A stretch of 64,000 bases of DNA from contig JAHHHS010000020.1 of NCBI GenBank assembly GCA_019359215.1, positions 26,738 through 90,737 on the forward strand. The letters are read 5' to 3'. A program made the position numbers and the translations under genes. The stretch is from Nostoc indistinguendum CM1-VF10 (GTDB lineage Bacteria; Cyanobacteriota; Cyanobacteriia; Cyanobacteriales; Nostocaceae). The notes below the pieces were generated by a model. It was given only the letters and a program-made list of their open reading frames with translations, was not told the DNA's origin and searched no databases. Below are positions 9,742 to 18,961 of this stretch, in pieces; within the stretch, counting starts at the first letter, position 1, and each line of letters begins with the position of its first letter.

Positions 9742-12700
9742 CTAAGCCAAGACGCTAGCAGAGAAAACGAAATCATTTGCAGTTAGGCTCGTTGAGATAA
9801 TTCCTAGCAATGAAACTAACTCTGTATTTCCGATTTTTACTAAAGTGTTACTATCCTGTTGCGACAGTGTTAGCCCACTAAATTGAGTTACGCTAACACC
9901 ACCAAGCCCGATTTTGTCAATCCCGACTGTAAAATCAGTCACTATGGTCTTGCTAGTTGGCAGACTACCATTAGCAATCCAGAATTGATCAACACCAGTA
10001 CCACCAGTTAGGCGTTGGCTACCTCCTTGACCGACAAATAGCGTATCATCACCATCGCCACCAAACAGTAAGTCATTGATATTAGAGAAGAGTTTGTCAT
10101 CTCCAGAACCACCGTAGAGACGGTTATTGCTACCCTTACTTGTGAGGGTGTCTTTACCTGAACCACCGAATAATGATTGACGAGAACCTTTAATTACTGT
10201 GAGACTATCATCACCTGCTCCCCCAAACAAGTTATTACTACCACTGGCTTCCACCACGACAATAAGATCGTCATCATTGCCACCATCAGCACTGGTCTTT
10301 TGAGCCGGGCCATTTTGACCAATAAATATCTGATCATTACCGTCATTTCCGGAAACTGAAGACTCACTTCCTGTAAGCACTGTGTCATCACCGTTTCCAG
10401 CCAGAATTGTGTTACCTTGAGTGCCTTCTACAAAGTCTGCTTCGTCACCTGCACTAAAGAATTGTCCTGGCTCAAGAGTGACAGTATCGCTGTTGGTAGA
10501 ACCAAAACCATTTGGGAAAGTAGGCTGTACAGTTATTAGGTTATTGGGTAGTTCCAGGATACCGAGTTTTTCAGCAGGCGTATTACCCGTAACGTTAAAG
10601 TCATTGTCGTTAATCAAGGCTAGAGTGTTGGGTGCTACCAATGCTAAACCTTCTAATTTTTCCACCCCGGTGTAACCCAACTGAGCAGCATTAGCAATTA
10701 GACTTTTGGTAACAGTGGTAATATTGGCAGTAGTTAACTCCGCAGAGGTCAGTTGTTCAATAGTTTTACCAGCTGGCAAAGTAAAGTTAGCAGGGTTGTT
10801 GATGTTGGTCGCCCCAGCTAAATCAATTTGGTAAATTAGTTTATTGCCAGCAGATGTACCATTGTCATCTCGCTCAACTACTGCAAATTTGCCGTTACCT
10901 AAAGATACTGCATCGCCAATTTTGTCAGTTGCCGGCAAACCTTCCAGGAGATACAAATATTCTCCTGTTACCTGCTTGGTGACAATATCAAACTCCAGAA
11001 TTCGCAGGTTGAGAGAAGCTTTAGAAGTCGCATCATTAGCGACATCTGGGTTGTCAATGGGACTTTGGATGAAAGCGTATAATTTAGTACCTTCCAGGGC
11101 TACAGCTTCAAATCCCCGGTTATTGCGGCGTTGGGCATAAACGAATGGTAATACCTCAGTTCCAAAAGTTCCCACTGGTTGATCTGGGTTGGGTGCAGTG
11201 GCAGTTCCTTGAGGAATAAAGCGGTCAATTAGTTTACCATTAACGTCAAAGTGGTAAATTGCCGGACGGTATTCATCTACCATCCAATAGTCTCCATTTT
11301 CCGCAATTACAATACCTTCTAAGTCAGCACCCAAAGGATCGTTAGCTAGAATATTGTTGTCTAAGTCAACAGCAATTTCATCTGTGTAGGCTAAACCATT
11401 TGCCCCAGCTTGCAAATTAGGCAATCCAGTTAATGGTGTCGTCCCATCTTGGCGGAATAGTCCTGTTCTCTTGGTAATATTGATTTCACCTGTGCTGCGG
11501 TTAAGTTCAAAGCTGACTATTTCTGGCTGGAAGTTGGGTAAGAAAAATGGTCTATTTGCACCATTAGGTTCTCCATTGGGGCCACGGTCTGTGTGGGTGA
11601 CAAACTTCAGGTTGCCATTTGCTGCAAATCCTTGAAAATACAACCCAGAAAAACCACCTAAGAAAATATCTTGATTTTCAGAGGTTGTTCCTAACTTGGG
11701 TAGGTTTTCAAATTCATAGATAGTCAGTTTGGGTTGGGCAACAGGATTGCGTGCATCGTAACTAGTGGTGTCAATAGTTAGAGAATTAGGAAAGGCATTG
11801 GCAATATTTTCCCAAGGCACCAGCTTGAAGTTAGAATTGATGTTTTCTTCTTTACCTTCATCGCTGACTATCTTGGCAGGTTCATTGGAACCATCTTGAG
11901 TGACAAATAAACCAAATGGAAAGTTAGGCCCCAGTGGCACGTTAATTACATCTGCACCGTCTGACTCTTGTACGCTGTCAATTGGTCCATTATTACCAAC
12001 CGCAAAGCTACCCAGGTATTCGTTGTTACCTTCACGGGTGTAGGCAACAAAGGTGTTGTCGCCTTGGCTGGATGCTAATAAGTAGCCTGTGCCATTTTTG
12101 CCGTAATAAATGGTCAGTCCTTCTACGTCATCGGTAAGGTAATTACCGCCCAAATCTCTGACTTGATCAATTAGCTTGCCAGTTGTGCCACCGTTTGGTT
12201 CTGCTTGGAACTTCCAAATACCGACATTTTCTTGTCCGATGTAGAGGAAACCAGTTTCCTGGTCTACTACCATACCCTCTGTTTGCGGATCGCGTTCGCT
12301 AATTGTCGGTACGGTAAATTCTCGCACTCGTTCAATGCCAATGCTATTACCTTTGTCAATCAGTTTAAACTGAGCGACATCTCCGGTTTCTCGACGATTG
12401 GCAAAGACATAATAATCATTGGTGATTGGACTACGGTACAATGCCAGCCCGTAAGCACTCCGAGAAGATGAGGAATAAGGTTCTGCAAAAGGTGCTGCTT
12501 GGAAGAGAGTACCAAGGTTGCTGTCGGTGATGTCTTCCAGGTAGTTGCCTTCAGCGCCAGGGTTGGGGTTAATTTTGAAGATTGCTAATTTATCATTGCC
12601 GCGATCGCTAGCTACAGCAATATCAACAGATTGATTGCCTAATTTAAAACCGTATTGCAGGTCAATATTGTTGTAGCGAATGCCACCAGGATTAACTGTT

Positions 12701-15186
12701 TGCAACAAATTACCAGATAAGTCATAAACCCGCAATCCAGCATTTTTGACTGAGGTTAATACTAAGCTATCGGCAGAATTTGTAGCATTAACATAGATAG
12801 CAGGATCATCAGCATCAGCCCGTTGATCTACTGGGAGTGTTTCATCGTCAAATAAATCAGGACGGGTTTCTACTATGGGTGCAGCAGTTGAAACTAAGTC
12901 TGCACCCAAAGTCAGGATTTGGGTGAATTGGGTGTTACCAAAGTTGTTGTCACTCACCAGCACAATGGACTGGCGACCATCTGCGAGTTTTGGGCCGAAG
13001 GCAAGACCTTCTATATTATCCAGTCCTGTAATCGGGTGATTTGCATCAGTGGGCAGATTCAGGTCAGTTAAATCTAATAGCAGACGTTTTTGAGCAGGTT
13101 TAATAGCAGCTAGTTGTTCAGCACCCAAATTATTGAGAGAATCGTAGAAGCTAACGTCTGTTGCACCTTGCAAAGAAACTTCGTAGATTTTAATGGTGTT
13201 ACCAATACCTTGTGCAAAGGAACGTTCTAACGCCAGTAATGTACCACGGTTGTCTATTGCTAGTAAATCTACTAAGCCGTTGTCGGTAAAACCTGTAGTT
13301 GGGTTTGGTGTTACAGATGCATCTGTTGTATACAGGTATTCCTTTTCTGGTTGTCCACTGACCAGGTTATATTGCAGAATCCGAGAACGGCTACCACTGG
13401 TGGTGGTTACTTTTGGGCCATCCTGGAAGAGAGCGTTTTCAGTGGCGGTGAATAGAGTTTTCTGGTCGGGTGTAATGGTGAGGCTTTCAAAGGCTAAGTT
13501 ATTGTAAACGCCTGATATTTGCGTATCACCTGCATTTATACTATTGCTATTGTTGGTATCTTGAACTACTGGTAAGAATTTGCTGGGAACAAGTAGCGAT
13601 GCCACTTCTTGCCCTGTGGTTAGAGAAAACTCTTTAATGAAGGGATTAGTAACCCGACCAACAGCAGGATTTACTTCACCCTCAGAAGATATGAAAACAG
13701 TACCATTGTTGGTTAAAGCAATACCTTCTGGGTCAAGGCTATTGAGTGCAAAGAAGTTACCATTGCTATCTTTCAGTGGTGTAACATTGGTAAAAGTGAC
13801 CCCAGAATCCCCAGCAGTGAAAGTGTAGAAGCGAGCTAGACCGTTGCTATCAGAGCGAGCGTCTGAGATCGCGTAGTAGCGGTTGTTAGCTGCATCGTAG
13901 GTGACACCAGATAGTCCACCCAAGGGAGTCTGTAAGCCATTCACCGTTCCCGCCGCACCAGCAGGAATAAAGCCAGTAGTAAAAGTAGTTTGTCGTTCAA
14001 ATCCCACACGGGGAATAGTTTTACCTACTTGAGTCGCCCCAGTTTGCACATCTGCGAACACCAAGCGATGGTCAGAACTGGGGAACGGAAAAGTACCAAC
14101 TGGGGAGAATCTCGGGTCAGTATTTAGCGGCCAAAATACTCCTGAATTGGCAATTGTCAGATCAGTGGAGGGTAGCACATAATCAGTCCGCAGATTTCCG
14201 GGGGTCGTATCAGCAAAATCTGCGGTATCAAAGCTAGGATTCCCTTTTTGAGTAGCGTTTGCACCACCTTGTAAGTCTGCTTGTTGGGGAGCACCAAGAC
14301 TGCTAGGAATGACATTAGTATTGATATTGGGATTTTGCAACAGTTGGCGAATAGCGTTGTCAAAACTATCACCATCTAACGGATCTGCATTTTGATCTCC
14401 GACAATCACAAAGCTTGAACCAGAAGCAATCCCGCCCGTTTTCCCCTGATCATCGTAAATATAATTACTTGTACCAGGGGTAATATAGTCTGCCCAAAAA
14501 CGGATCTCGTCGTGGTTGCGCTTACCGTTGCGGTCTTCCGGCCCATCAAAGGTTGGGGGTGTGGGGTGGCTAGCGAGGACATGAATTGTCTCGCCGTTCA
14601 CCTGGATTGGGACATCCCAATGACTTTTGGAGGAGAGGAGTAAAACTTCCAATTCGTCCTGAGAATACCAATCATTTAGCTGTAGTGTTGTAGGATCATC
14701 GGGAAGCAAAGCATTGGGCATATCCTTCCAGAGGAAGTTTTGGAAGGTGCGGACGTTAGCTGTATCGATGGGATATTTGGACAACAGCAACATCCCAAAT
14801 TGACCAGGAAAATTGCCGAATCCGAAGGCATCATCGCCATATCCCGATTCGCCTGGGATTGTAACTACTGCACCGTTGTTGTTCAAGTCAAAACCAGAGG
14901 CAATACCCGTATTGGAAGGAGCAATATAAAAATAAGGGTAATCAACAGGAGTTGCACCATTCTGGCTGACTGCAAGGTAATTTTGCTTGAATAACTGAAC
15001 TGCCTCCGGGGAGTAGTCAAACTCATTAATTAGTAATACATCCGGGTTACTACGCTGGATGATTTCTGCAACAGCTTTTGCCTGAGCATTATCAGGGGTT
15101 GACAAATCGCTAACAAGTTGACCTGAAGCGTTGCGGTTTAGTGAAGCATTGAATTGAGAAAAGCGGATTGTATTATTAGTTACCAT
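9742..15186 (-). CDS. Giant RTX exoenzyme: nuclease/phosphatase + phytase-like + beta-propeller phytase + phytase-like
   Basis: An 1814-residue protein without a signal peptide. Residues about 1-390 are an endonuclease/exonuclease/phosphatase domain ([48 protein letters not shown]). About 395-790 is an esterase-like-phytase domain ([28 protein letters not shown]). About 795-1130 is a beta-propeller phytase ([30 protein letters not shown]). About 1185-1590 is a second esterase-like-phytase domain ([20 protein letters not shown]). About 1620-1760 are RTX repeats, and the end is [11 protein letters not shown]. Known families point to hydrolysis of nucleic acids and phytate-like esters outside the cell. 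A PHO-box-like promoter lies about 590 nt upstream. Four enzymatic modules in one chain is unusual. The exact order of catalytic use is unknown. Confidence 0.9.
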   Translation of the reverse strand: MVTNNTIRFSQFNASLNRNASGQLVSDLSTPDNAQAKAVAEIIQRSNPDVLLINEFDYSPEAVQLFKQNYLAVSQNGATPVDYPYFYIAPSNTGIASGFDLNNNGAVVTIPGESGYGDDAFGFGNFPGQFGMLLLSKYPIDTANVRTFQNFLWKDMPNALLPDDPTTLQLNDWYSQDELEVLLLSSKSHWDVPIQVNGETIHVLASHPTPPTFDGPEDRNGKRNHDEIRFWADYITPGTSNYIYDDQGKTGGIASGSSFVIVGDQNADPLDGDSFDNAIRQLLQNPNINTNVIPSSLGAPQQADLQGGANATQKGNPSFDTADFADTTPGNLRTDYVLPSTDLTIANSGVFWPLNTDPRFSPVGTFPFPSSDHRLVFADVQTGATQVGKTIPRVGFERQTTFTTGFIPAGAAGTVNGLQTPLGGLSGVTYDAANNRYYAISDARSDSNGLARFYTFTAGDSGVTFTNVTPLKDSNGNFFALNSLDPEGIALTNNGTVFISSEGEVNPAVGRVTNPFIKEFSLTTGQEVASLLVPSKFLPVVQDTNNSNSINAGDTQISGVYNNLAFESLTITPDQKTLFTATENALFQDGPKVTTTSGSRSRILQYNLVSGQPEKEYLYTTDASVTPNPTTGFTDNGLVDLLAIDNRGTLLALERSFAQGIGNTIKIYEVSLQGATDVSFYDSLNNLGAEQLAAIKPAQKRLLLDLTDLNLPTDANHPITGLDNIEGLAFGPKLADGRQSIVLVSDNNFGNTQFTQILTLGADLVSTAAPIVETRPDLFDDETLPVDQRADADDPAIYVNATNSADSLVLTSVKNAGLRVYDLSGNLLQTVNPGGIRYNNIDLQYGFKLGNQSVDIAVASDRGNDKLAIFKINPNPGAEGNYLEDITDSNLGTLFQAAPFAEPYSSSSRSAYGLALYRSPITNDYYVFANRRETGDVAQFKLIDKGNSIGIERVREFTVPTISERDPQTEGMVVDQETGFLYIGQENVGIWKFQAEPNGGTTGKLIDQVRDLGGNYLTDDVEGLTIYYGKNGTGYLLASSQGDNTFVAYTREGNNEYLGSFAVGNNGPIDSVQESDGADVINVPLGPNFPFGLFVTQDGSNEPAKIVSDEGKEENINSNFKLVPWENIANAFPNSLTIDTTSYDARNPVAQPKLTIYEFENLPKLGTTSENQDIFLGGFSGLYFQGFAANGNLKFVTHTDRGPNGEPNGANRPFFLPNFQPEIVSFELNRSTGEINITKRTGLFRQDGTTPLTGLPNLQAGANGLAYTDEIAVDLDNNILANDPLGADLEGIVIAENGDYWMVDEYRPAIYHFDVNGKLIDRFIPQGTATAPNPDQPVGTFGTEVLPFVYAQRRNNRGFEAVALEGTKLYAFIQSPIDNPDVANDATSKASLNLRILEFDIVTKQVTGEYLYLLEGLPATDKIGDAVSLGNGKFAVVERDDNGTSAGNKLIYQIDLAGATNINNPANFTLPAGKTIEQLTSAELTTANITTVTKSLIANAAQLGYTGVEKLEGLALVAPNTLALINDNDFNVTGNTPAEKLGILELPNNLITVQPTFPNGFGSTNSDTVTLEPGQFFSAGDEADFVEGTQGNTILAGNGDDTVLTGSESSVSGNDGNDQIFIGQNGPAQKTSADGGNDDDLIVVVEASGSNNLFGGAGDDSLTVIKGSRQSLFGGSGKDTLTSKGSNNRLYGGSGDDKLFSNINDLLFGGDGDDTLFVGQGGSQRLTGGTGVDQFWIANGSLPTSKTIVTDFTVGIDKIGLGGVSVTQFSGLTLSQQDSNTLVKIGNTELVSLLGIISTSLTANDFVFSASVLA

Positions 15187-15774
15187 AATATAGTTCTGGG
15201 GTAAATTCAGAGTGGGTGAAGATAAGGGGACATTTGAGGCTGAAGAAATGAGGCTTAATTAGCTGTAACTGCCAATTTTGTCGGTAAGAATTAATTCGTA
15301 AGTGATTTAGTACTGCTGAGAAAGAAACCTCAGGGCTAGTACTGGCAGCGTCAATGCCACATTCAAAATCCAAAGCGTGGAGAAGTTGGAGTGTAAATGC
15401 CATTTTTATCGCCAGTAAAAAACCATTAACTGCAAAGAAGCACTCTCCAATTAGAGCAATCACAATATCAAGATCGACAAGATAAAATATCAAGCAGAGC
15501 TTGTCAATAACTAGACCTTAATATCAATAAAGCCCAAGACAATCGCATTATGCCTATTTATTGAGAATATTTTAGGCTATCGTTTTGACCCCTAGAAAGT
15601 AAATCAAGCGATAAATTTGACTCCTTGATTAATACATTAACCAAGGTTTTTGTCAAGAATCATTTAGATGCGCTTACCCAGGATAAAGTATGTCTTCCAA
15701 ACCACTATTATTATTGGTTGTGAAAAGACAGCTACATAATTTTTCAGTATTGGTTCTTAATTGGGCATTTTCAA

Positions 15775-15816
15775 ATTATCCCATCTAGATTAAGAAACGG
15801 CTAGCAAAAGGTTAAG
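15775..15816 (-). promoter_or_regulatory. PHO-box-like promoter (three 11-bp-spaced repeats plus -10-like element)
   Basis: On the minus strand three 8-mers, CTTAACCT, GCTAGCCG and CTTAATCT, are each separated by TTT, giving the 11-bp periodicity known for cyanobacterial PhoB/SphR boxes (consensus PyTTAAPyPyT/A). Six bases further is GATAAT (ATTATC at 15775-15780), a plausible -10. The middle repeat is degenerate. The first minus-strand gene downstream is the giant phytase fusion, whose ATG at 15186 would have a leader of about 570 nt. A near-duplicate lies at 17193-17234. Confidence 0.68.
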
Positions 15817-16026
15817 AAAAAATATTTGGGTTTGAGGGCGGTTTTAGCCGCAGCAATTCTTCTCGGTAATATATTTTGATCGGATTGCAGGATCGGTAAA
15901 ACTTGGAAATGCCTGTTTTATCGTTGACACCACTGAAGTCTCTCTCTGACTAGGCTTCAGCCTTTTCTGACCTCTGAATCAATCTAAAAATTCCTAAACT
16001 AAAACACATCTAAAAACTTTCATATC

Positions 16027-16242
16027 AGTACCGACTTAACTAGCGCAGATTTGACTAGCGCAGATTTAACTAGCACCGATTTAACAGATGCTAAATTGAG
16101 CAATGCTAACTAGAGTAATGCTAGTTTGAAAAGCGCTAAATTAAGCGGTAATCAATTCAGTCGTGTTCGCTTAAGTGATTCAGACCTAAGTGATGCAAAT
16201 CTCAGTAATGCAAATTTACGTAATACCAACCTAATTCACTAG
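16027..16242 (+). pseudogene. Pentapeptide-repeat protein fragment
   Basis: Translation of this frame gives typical A(D/N)Lxx repeats: DLTSADLTSADLTSTDLTDA, then an in-frame TAG, then SNASLKSAKLSGN ... LSDANLSNANLRNTNL before the terminal TAG. There is no start codon; an in-frame TAA lies at about 16000. With an internal stop and no start, this is a remnant of a pentapeptide-repeat gene. Confidence 0.75.
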
Positions 16243-16866
16243 CATTAGTAGCGATGACGCGATCGCTCCCAGCTAGGGCATTGACTATGTATTTGGTTGA
16301 ACCTGTAAGTTCACTGATATATATGATATCGTTGCCAGATGTTGCTTTATTATTGGCAACAGTTAGGTTAAAGGTATCAACTGCACCATCTGAGTTAAAC
16401 AGGGTTGGTACTTTGGTTGCGGTGATTTGTTAAAATTGGTCGCCACTGTCGAATATCTCATTACCGCTTGTGTCCCAAATCGAAAAGGAACGCACCCCAA
16501 ATGCTTCGATACGATCAAAATCTCCGTCTCCATCGATATCACCTGTGGCCCTGGTTATACCAATTCAAATAATGTTTGCGACACATCAATTATTTGTAAG
16601 GGCACAACATTGTTGTGCCCTTACCCATCTGTCGCATTCTTTTTTCAAATTGGTATAAGTTAACTGTTTGATTACCGGAAACAGCACTAGAAGCGGTAGC
16701 TGTAACTATAATTTTGGTTGTATCTGCTTCAGTTCCTGAGTTAGTGCTGACGGATAAGTTTACTGTCGGATTTCCATTAGCGATCGCAAAGTTTGTGGTA
16801 TCAGAAACTGTAGTAGTATAGTCACCATTAACGGTATCGACTGTCCAATTTATTTTGAGTTATATC
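16243..16866 (-). pseudogene. Decayed exoprotein gene (Calx-beta-like + anchor-type domain), interrupted by a MITE
   Basis: The minus strand reads WTVDTVNGDYTTTVSDTTNF ... NQTVNL, a Calx-beta-like segment. After the element at 16555-16658 it continues [38 protein letters not shown], an in-frame TAA, then QITATKVPTLFNSDGAVDTF. The [18 protein letters not shown] pattern is one I associate with secreted cyanobacterial choice-of-anchor-I/alkaline-phosphatase-type proteins; the TAA stands where GAA (Glu) would be expected. The ends fade into non-coding sequence. A PHO-box-like promoter sits about 330 bp upstream, so it was probably a fourth phosphate-regulated exoprotein (inference). Confidence 0.72.
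16555..16658. mobile_element. MITE-like element inside the exoprotein pseudogene
   Basis: TTATACCAATT at 16555-16565 is inverted at 16648-16658 (AATTGGTATAA). The interior has a perfect palindrome at 16596-16624: GTAAGGGCACAACA, a single T, then its complement. At 104 bp it has no coding capacity. It interrupts the exoprotein remnant on the minus strand. A target duplication is not evident, and the flanking reading frames do not join directly, so a deletion may have accompanied insertion. Confidence 0.72.
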
Positions 16867-17192
16867 TCATTTAAAACCCCTAATAGTGGAGGCAGTAGTA
16901 AAGAGTTTTAGGTTGTTTGAAAACCGCCTAAAAACTTTTTATTTAGGAATAATTCGCCCAATGAATTTTCTCTAGGCAAAATCATTTATTTAATACAGTA
17001 AATTTTGGTGGCTATAAAGTTAAATAATTCGCCATCGCTTCCCGCTATTGTATTTTTACTAACCATTACAAAAATTTGACTGCAAAGATGCACTTTACAG
17101 CTTTAGCGAGCGCAATATCCCCATCCAAAATGGAATTTTAGTAAAAAATGCTACATATATTATTAAGATTAATCCATATTTACCAAACTCAA

Positions 17193-17234
17193 ATTATCTC
17201 AGTAATGTTAAGAAACAGATAGGAAAAGGTTAAA
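17193..17234 (-). promoter_or_regulatory. Second PHO-box-like promoter, near-duplicate of 15775-15816
   Basis: On the minus strand the 8-mers TTTAACCT, CCTATCTG and CTTAACAT are separated by TTT and TTT, followed six bases later by GATAAT (ATTATC at 17193-17198). The geometry is identical to the 15.8-kb copy, and both are followed by TTTGA and preceded by CCAAATATTT. It faces the decayed exoprotein gene. Confidence 0.65.
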
Positions 17235-17286
17235 AAACAAATATTTGGCATAGAGTTGCACTAAGATAACATCAAATTAAAATAGC

Positions 17287-17312
17287 CTCTGGTCGATATA
17301 ACTAAACCAGAG
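17287..17312 (-). terminator. Terminator-like hairpin of the COP23 gene
   Basis: CTCTGGT and ACCAGAG (17287-17293 and 17306-17312) form a 7-bp stem about 85 nt past the minus-strand stop at 17398. On the minus strand a modest T-rich stretch (TATTTTAATTT) follows. Confidence 0.5.
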
Positions 17313-17397
17313 ACTAGTTTTAACAGAGTAGAATAGAATGTCTGATTCCAATTTGTTAAAAACGTAATACCGTCAGAATTGGTATCACTGTGAATTA

Positions 17398-18171
17398 TCA
17401 GAAATTACGAGGATTCAAGCGAACAGAGTTAGGTTGAGACTGACGACGAATTGTCACTCCATTGCGGAGGTTGTTCGCAGTACCGCCATCTTTGCGATCG
17501 AGGAACGGTTTCAGATTAATCCCACCTCTAGACGAACTAACCCGATTCTTGCCACTACCCAGAAGTGTGCGTCCTAAATTATATAATTCATTCCCTCCAC
17601 TACTGCGATTGCCATAAGTATTAACAGCTATAGTTTGTTGTCCACTGTCAGCAGTAGTCAAGTTTTGAAAAATGCTATTGCGGATAACAACGGGATCTTT
17701 CCCACGCGGTACTGTCAGCACAATTCTACAGCTTGGGTTAGCTTCTGTTGTGACGCAGACAATATTTTCGTTATTTTCTACAGATGTCTGGAGTTCTAGT
17801 AAACCATCCGGGCGATAAAGTTCTAAGCGACTGGCAATTGTTGAACAACGTCTTTGTGTATCCCAACCACCGCCTAAAGTCGCAGGCGCAGCCCAAGGAA
17901 AGAATTGCCCTGGTTGACTTTGTGGCTGATACATAACGGTGTACTGACCATTATAAGTCTGACAGGTAAACCGAGTTGTCCCGTCAGCCGAGGGTGAAGG
18001 TGGTATATCTGTTGATGTATCTATTGGTACTGATGACCCACCTGATGGTACTGTTGGTACGACAACGCCATCGCCAGTAGAGTCATATTGCGCCATTGCT
18101 ACGGAATTGCCCAGACACAAAGATAAGCCGAGACTGCCCAAAGCTATCAATCGAAGCAGTTGTGATGACAT
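17398..18171 (-). CDS. COP23-family secreted protein
   Basis: 257 residues with a signal peptide (RLIALGSLGLSLCLGNSVAMAQ). Residues about 65-190 fit the cyanobacterial COP23 (circadian oscillating polypeptide) domain: FTCQTYNGQYTVMY, FPWAAP, WDTQRRCSTIASRLELY, and paired cysteines ENIVCV and PSCRIVLTVPRG. The C-terminal 60 residues are basic and Gly/Asn-rich, probably disordered. COP23 proteins are known in cyanobacteria, but their biochemical role is unclear. A dispersed repeat (18310-18394) lies about 140 bp upstream of its start. Confidence 0.78.
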   Translation of the reverse strand: MSSQLLRLIALGSLGLSLCLGNSVAMAQYDSTGDGVVVPTVPSGGSSVPIDTSTDIPPSPSADGTTRFTCQTYNGQYTVMYQPQSQPGQFFPWAAPATLGGGWDTQRRCSTIASRLELYRPDGLLELQTSVENNENIVCVTTEANPSCRIVLTVPRGKDPVVIRNSIFQNLTTADSGQQTIAVNTYGNRSSGGNELYNLGRTLLGSGKNRVSSSRGGINLKPFLDRKDGGTANNLRNGVTIRRQSQPNSVRLNPRNF

Positions 18172-18309
18172 ATAATCATCCTCCAGTAAAAACTAGGTGG
18201 GGAATTGATAGTTTAAGTGACGAATAATTCTCTGTTTTGATTCATCAAAAACGCTATTTTTTTCCTCTCTTGCTTTTTTCTGTTCGAGTAGCTTTTTTAC
18301 CCGTGCTTT

Positions 18310-18394
18310 AAGCTGTTACGCATTTAACTTGAATATTTATATGAAGGGTGATGACTGATGACTGATAACCGTCAACAGTCAACGACCGTAAAGA
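18310..18394. repeat. Dispersed promoter-proximal repeat, copy 1
   Basis: This stretch, from AAGCTGTTACGCATTTAACT to ACCGTAAAGA, recurs in the same orientation at 38039-38130 with about 80-90% identity by eye. Its core contains GATGACTGAT repeats and GTCAACAGTCAAC-type tracts. Both copies lie a short way upstream of minus-strand genes (COP23 and the C-methyltransferase). Confidence 0.75.
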
Positions 18395-18493
18395 CTTATC
18401 TTTATTTTACGGGCGATCGCAGTTATATTACAACGTCGCCGTTTGAGATGCGATGCCTACGGAGAACAAAGCTAACGCACAGGTGTAAAACAT

Positions 18494-18523
18494 AAAAAAC
18501 CCCGGTGAAACAACTAACCGAGG
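18494..18523 (-). terminator. Intrinsic terminator of the Psb35-like gene
   Basis: On the minus strand CCTCGGT ... ACCGGGG forms a 7-bp stem with one G-T pair and is followed directly by TTTTTT. It lies 55 nt past the stop codon of the 18578-18748 gene. Confidence 0.78.
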
Positions 18524-18577
18524 TAAGAGAGAATTGAGAATGACAATGAGATACAGCGATACGGAAATGGAAAAATT

Positions 18578-18748
18578 TTAGCTAACGCTAAAACCAACCA
18601 AAACTAAAGTTGTGACAATTAAAGTCGCAAAAAGTCCTTGTAAAACGTATTTACGTTGTTCCCAAATTGCCGGGTACTCGGCGTAGTAGACCTTGGGTTC
18701 AGTTGCGTAATTATTGAGAATACCGTTTTCATTTACAGTGGTATACAT
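18578..18748 (-). CDS. ssl1498/Psb35-like small light-harvesting-type membrane protein
   Basis: A 56-codon gene reading MYTTVNENGILNNYATEPKV, YYAEYPAIWEQRKYVLQGLF, then a single hydrophobic segment (ATLIVTTLVLVGFSV). It matches the cyanobacterial ssl1498 family of light-harvesting-like proteins (Psb35), known to associate with photosystem II/CP47 assembly. The conserved YPxxWEQRKYVLQG block directly precedes the membrane helix. A clean intrinsic terminator follows. Stress- or light-dependent expression is likely for the family but is not shown by this sequence. A plus-strand open frame on the opposite strand (18714-18911) is not credible. Confidence 0.87.
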   Translation of the reverse strand: MYTTVNENGILNNYATEPKVYYAEYPAIWEQRKYVLQGLFATLIVTTLVLVGFSVS

Positions 18749-18906
18749 AGTTTTTCTCTTTTTGTTTACTTATGTAACTAAATTTAACAATATTGTTACA
18801 AAACGTCAAGAGTACTTGACAAAAAAAGCTGATTATTTTAAACAAAGTTACTTATCAGGCATAAGGGATTTAGGCGAAGCTGCTCCAGCCGCCGAAAGCG
18901 CCATAA

Positions 18907-18933
18907 ATTAAGCGGTTTTTTAAATCGCTTAAT
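18907..18933 (-). terminator. Weak hairpin 3' of the DUF1611 gene
   Basis: ATTAAGCG (18907-18914) pairs with CGCTTAAT (18926-18933) about 30 nt past the minus-strand stop at 18962. No T-run follows on the minus strand, so its role as a terminator is uncertain. Confidence 0.4.
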
Positions 18934-18961
18934 CTAAAATGACAACGCCTAAAATCTACAT

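Larger units (their letters stand above)
16867..17397. other. Intergenic region with PHO-box-like promoter and hairpin
   Basis: A stretch of 531 bases between the exoprotein pseudogene and the COP23 gene. It contains the second PHO-box-like promoter (17193-17234) and a hairpin (17287-17312). The rest is AT-rich, with no gene seen. Confidence 0.5.
18172..18577. other. Intergenic region upstream of COP23
   Basis: A stretch of 406 bases containing a dispersed repeat (18310-18394), a GGGCGATCGC HIP1-like site and the terminator of the Psb35-like gene (18494-18523). Runs of T at about 18258-18300 and no gene. Confidence 0.45.

Noticed and set aside
15176..15493. 105-codon minus-strand open frame upstream of the giant phytase
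   Set aside because: Low-complexity composition with no family signature; more likely the leader of the large gene.
18714..18911. 65-codon plus-strand open frame
   Set aside because: Overlaps the Psb35-like gene on the opposite strand and has no family signature or ribosome-binding site.
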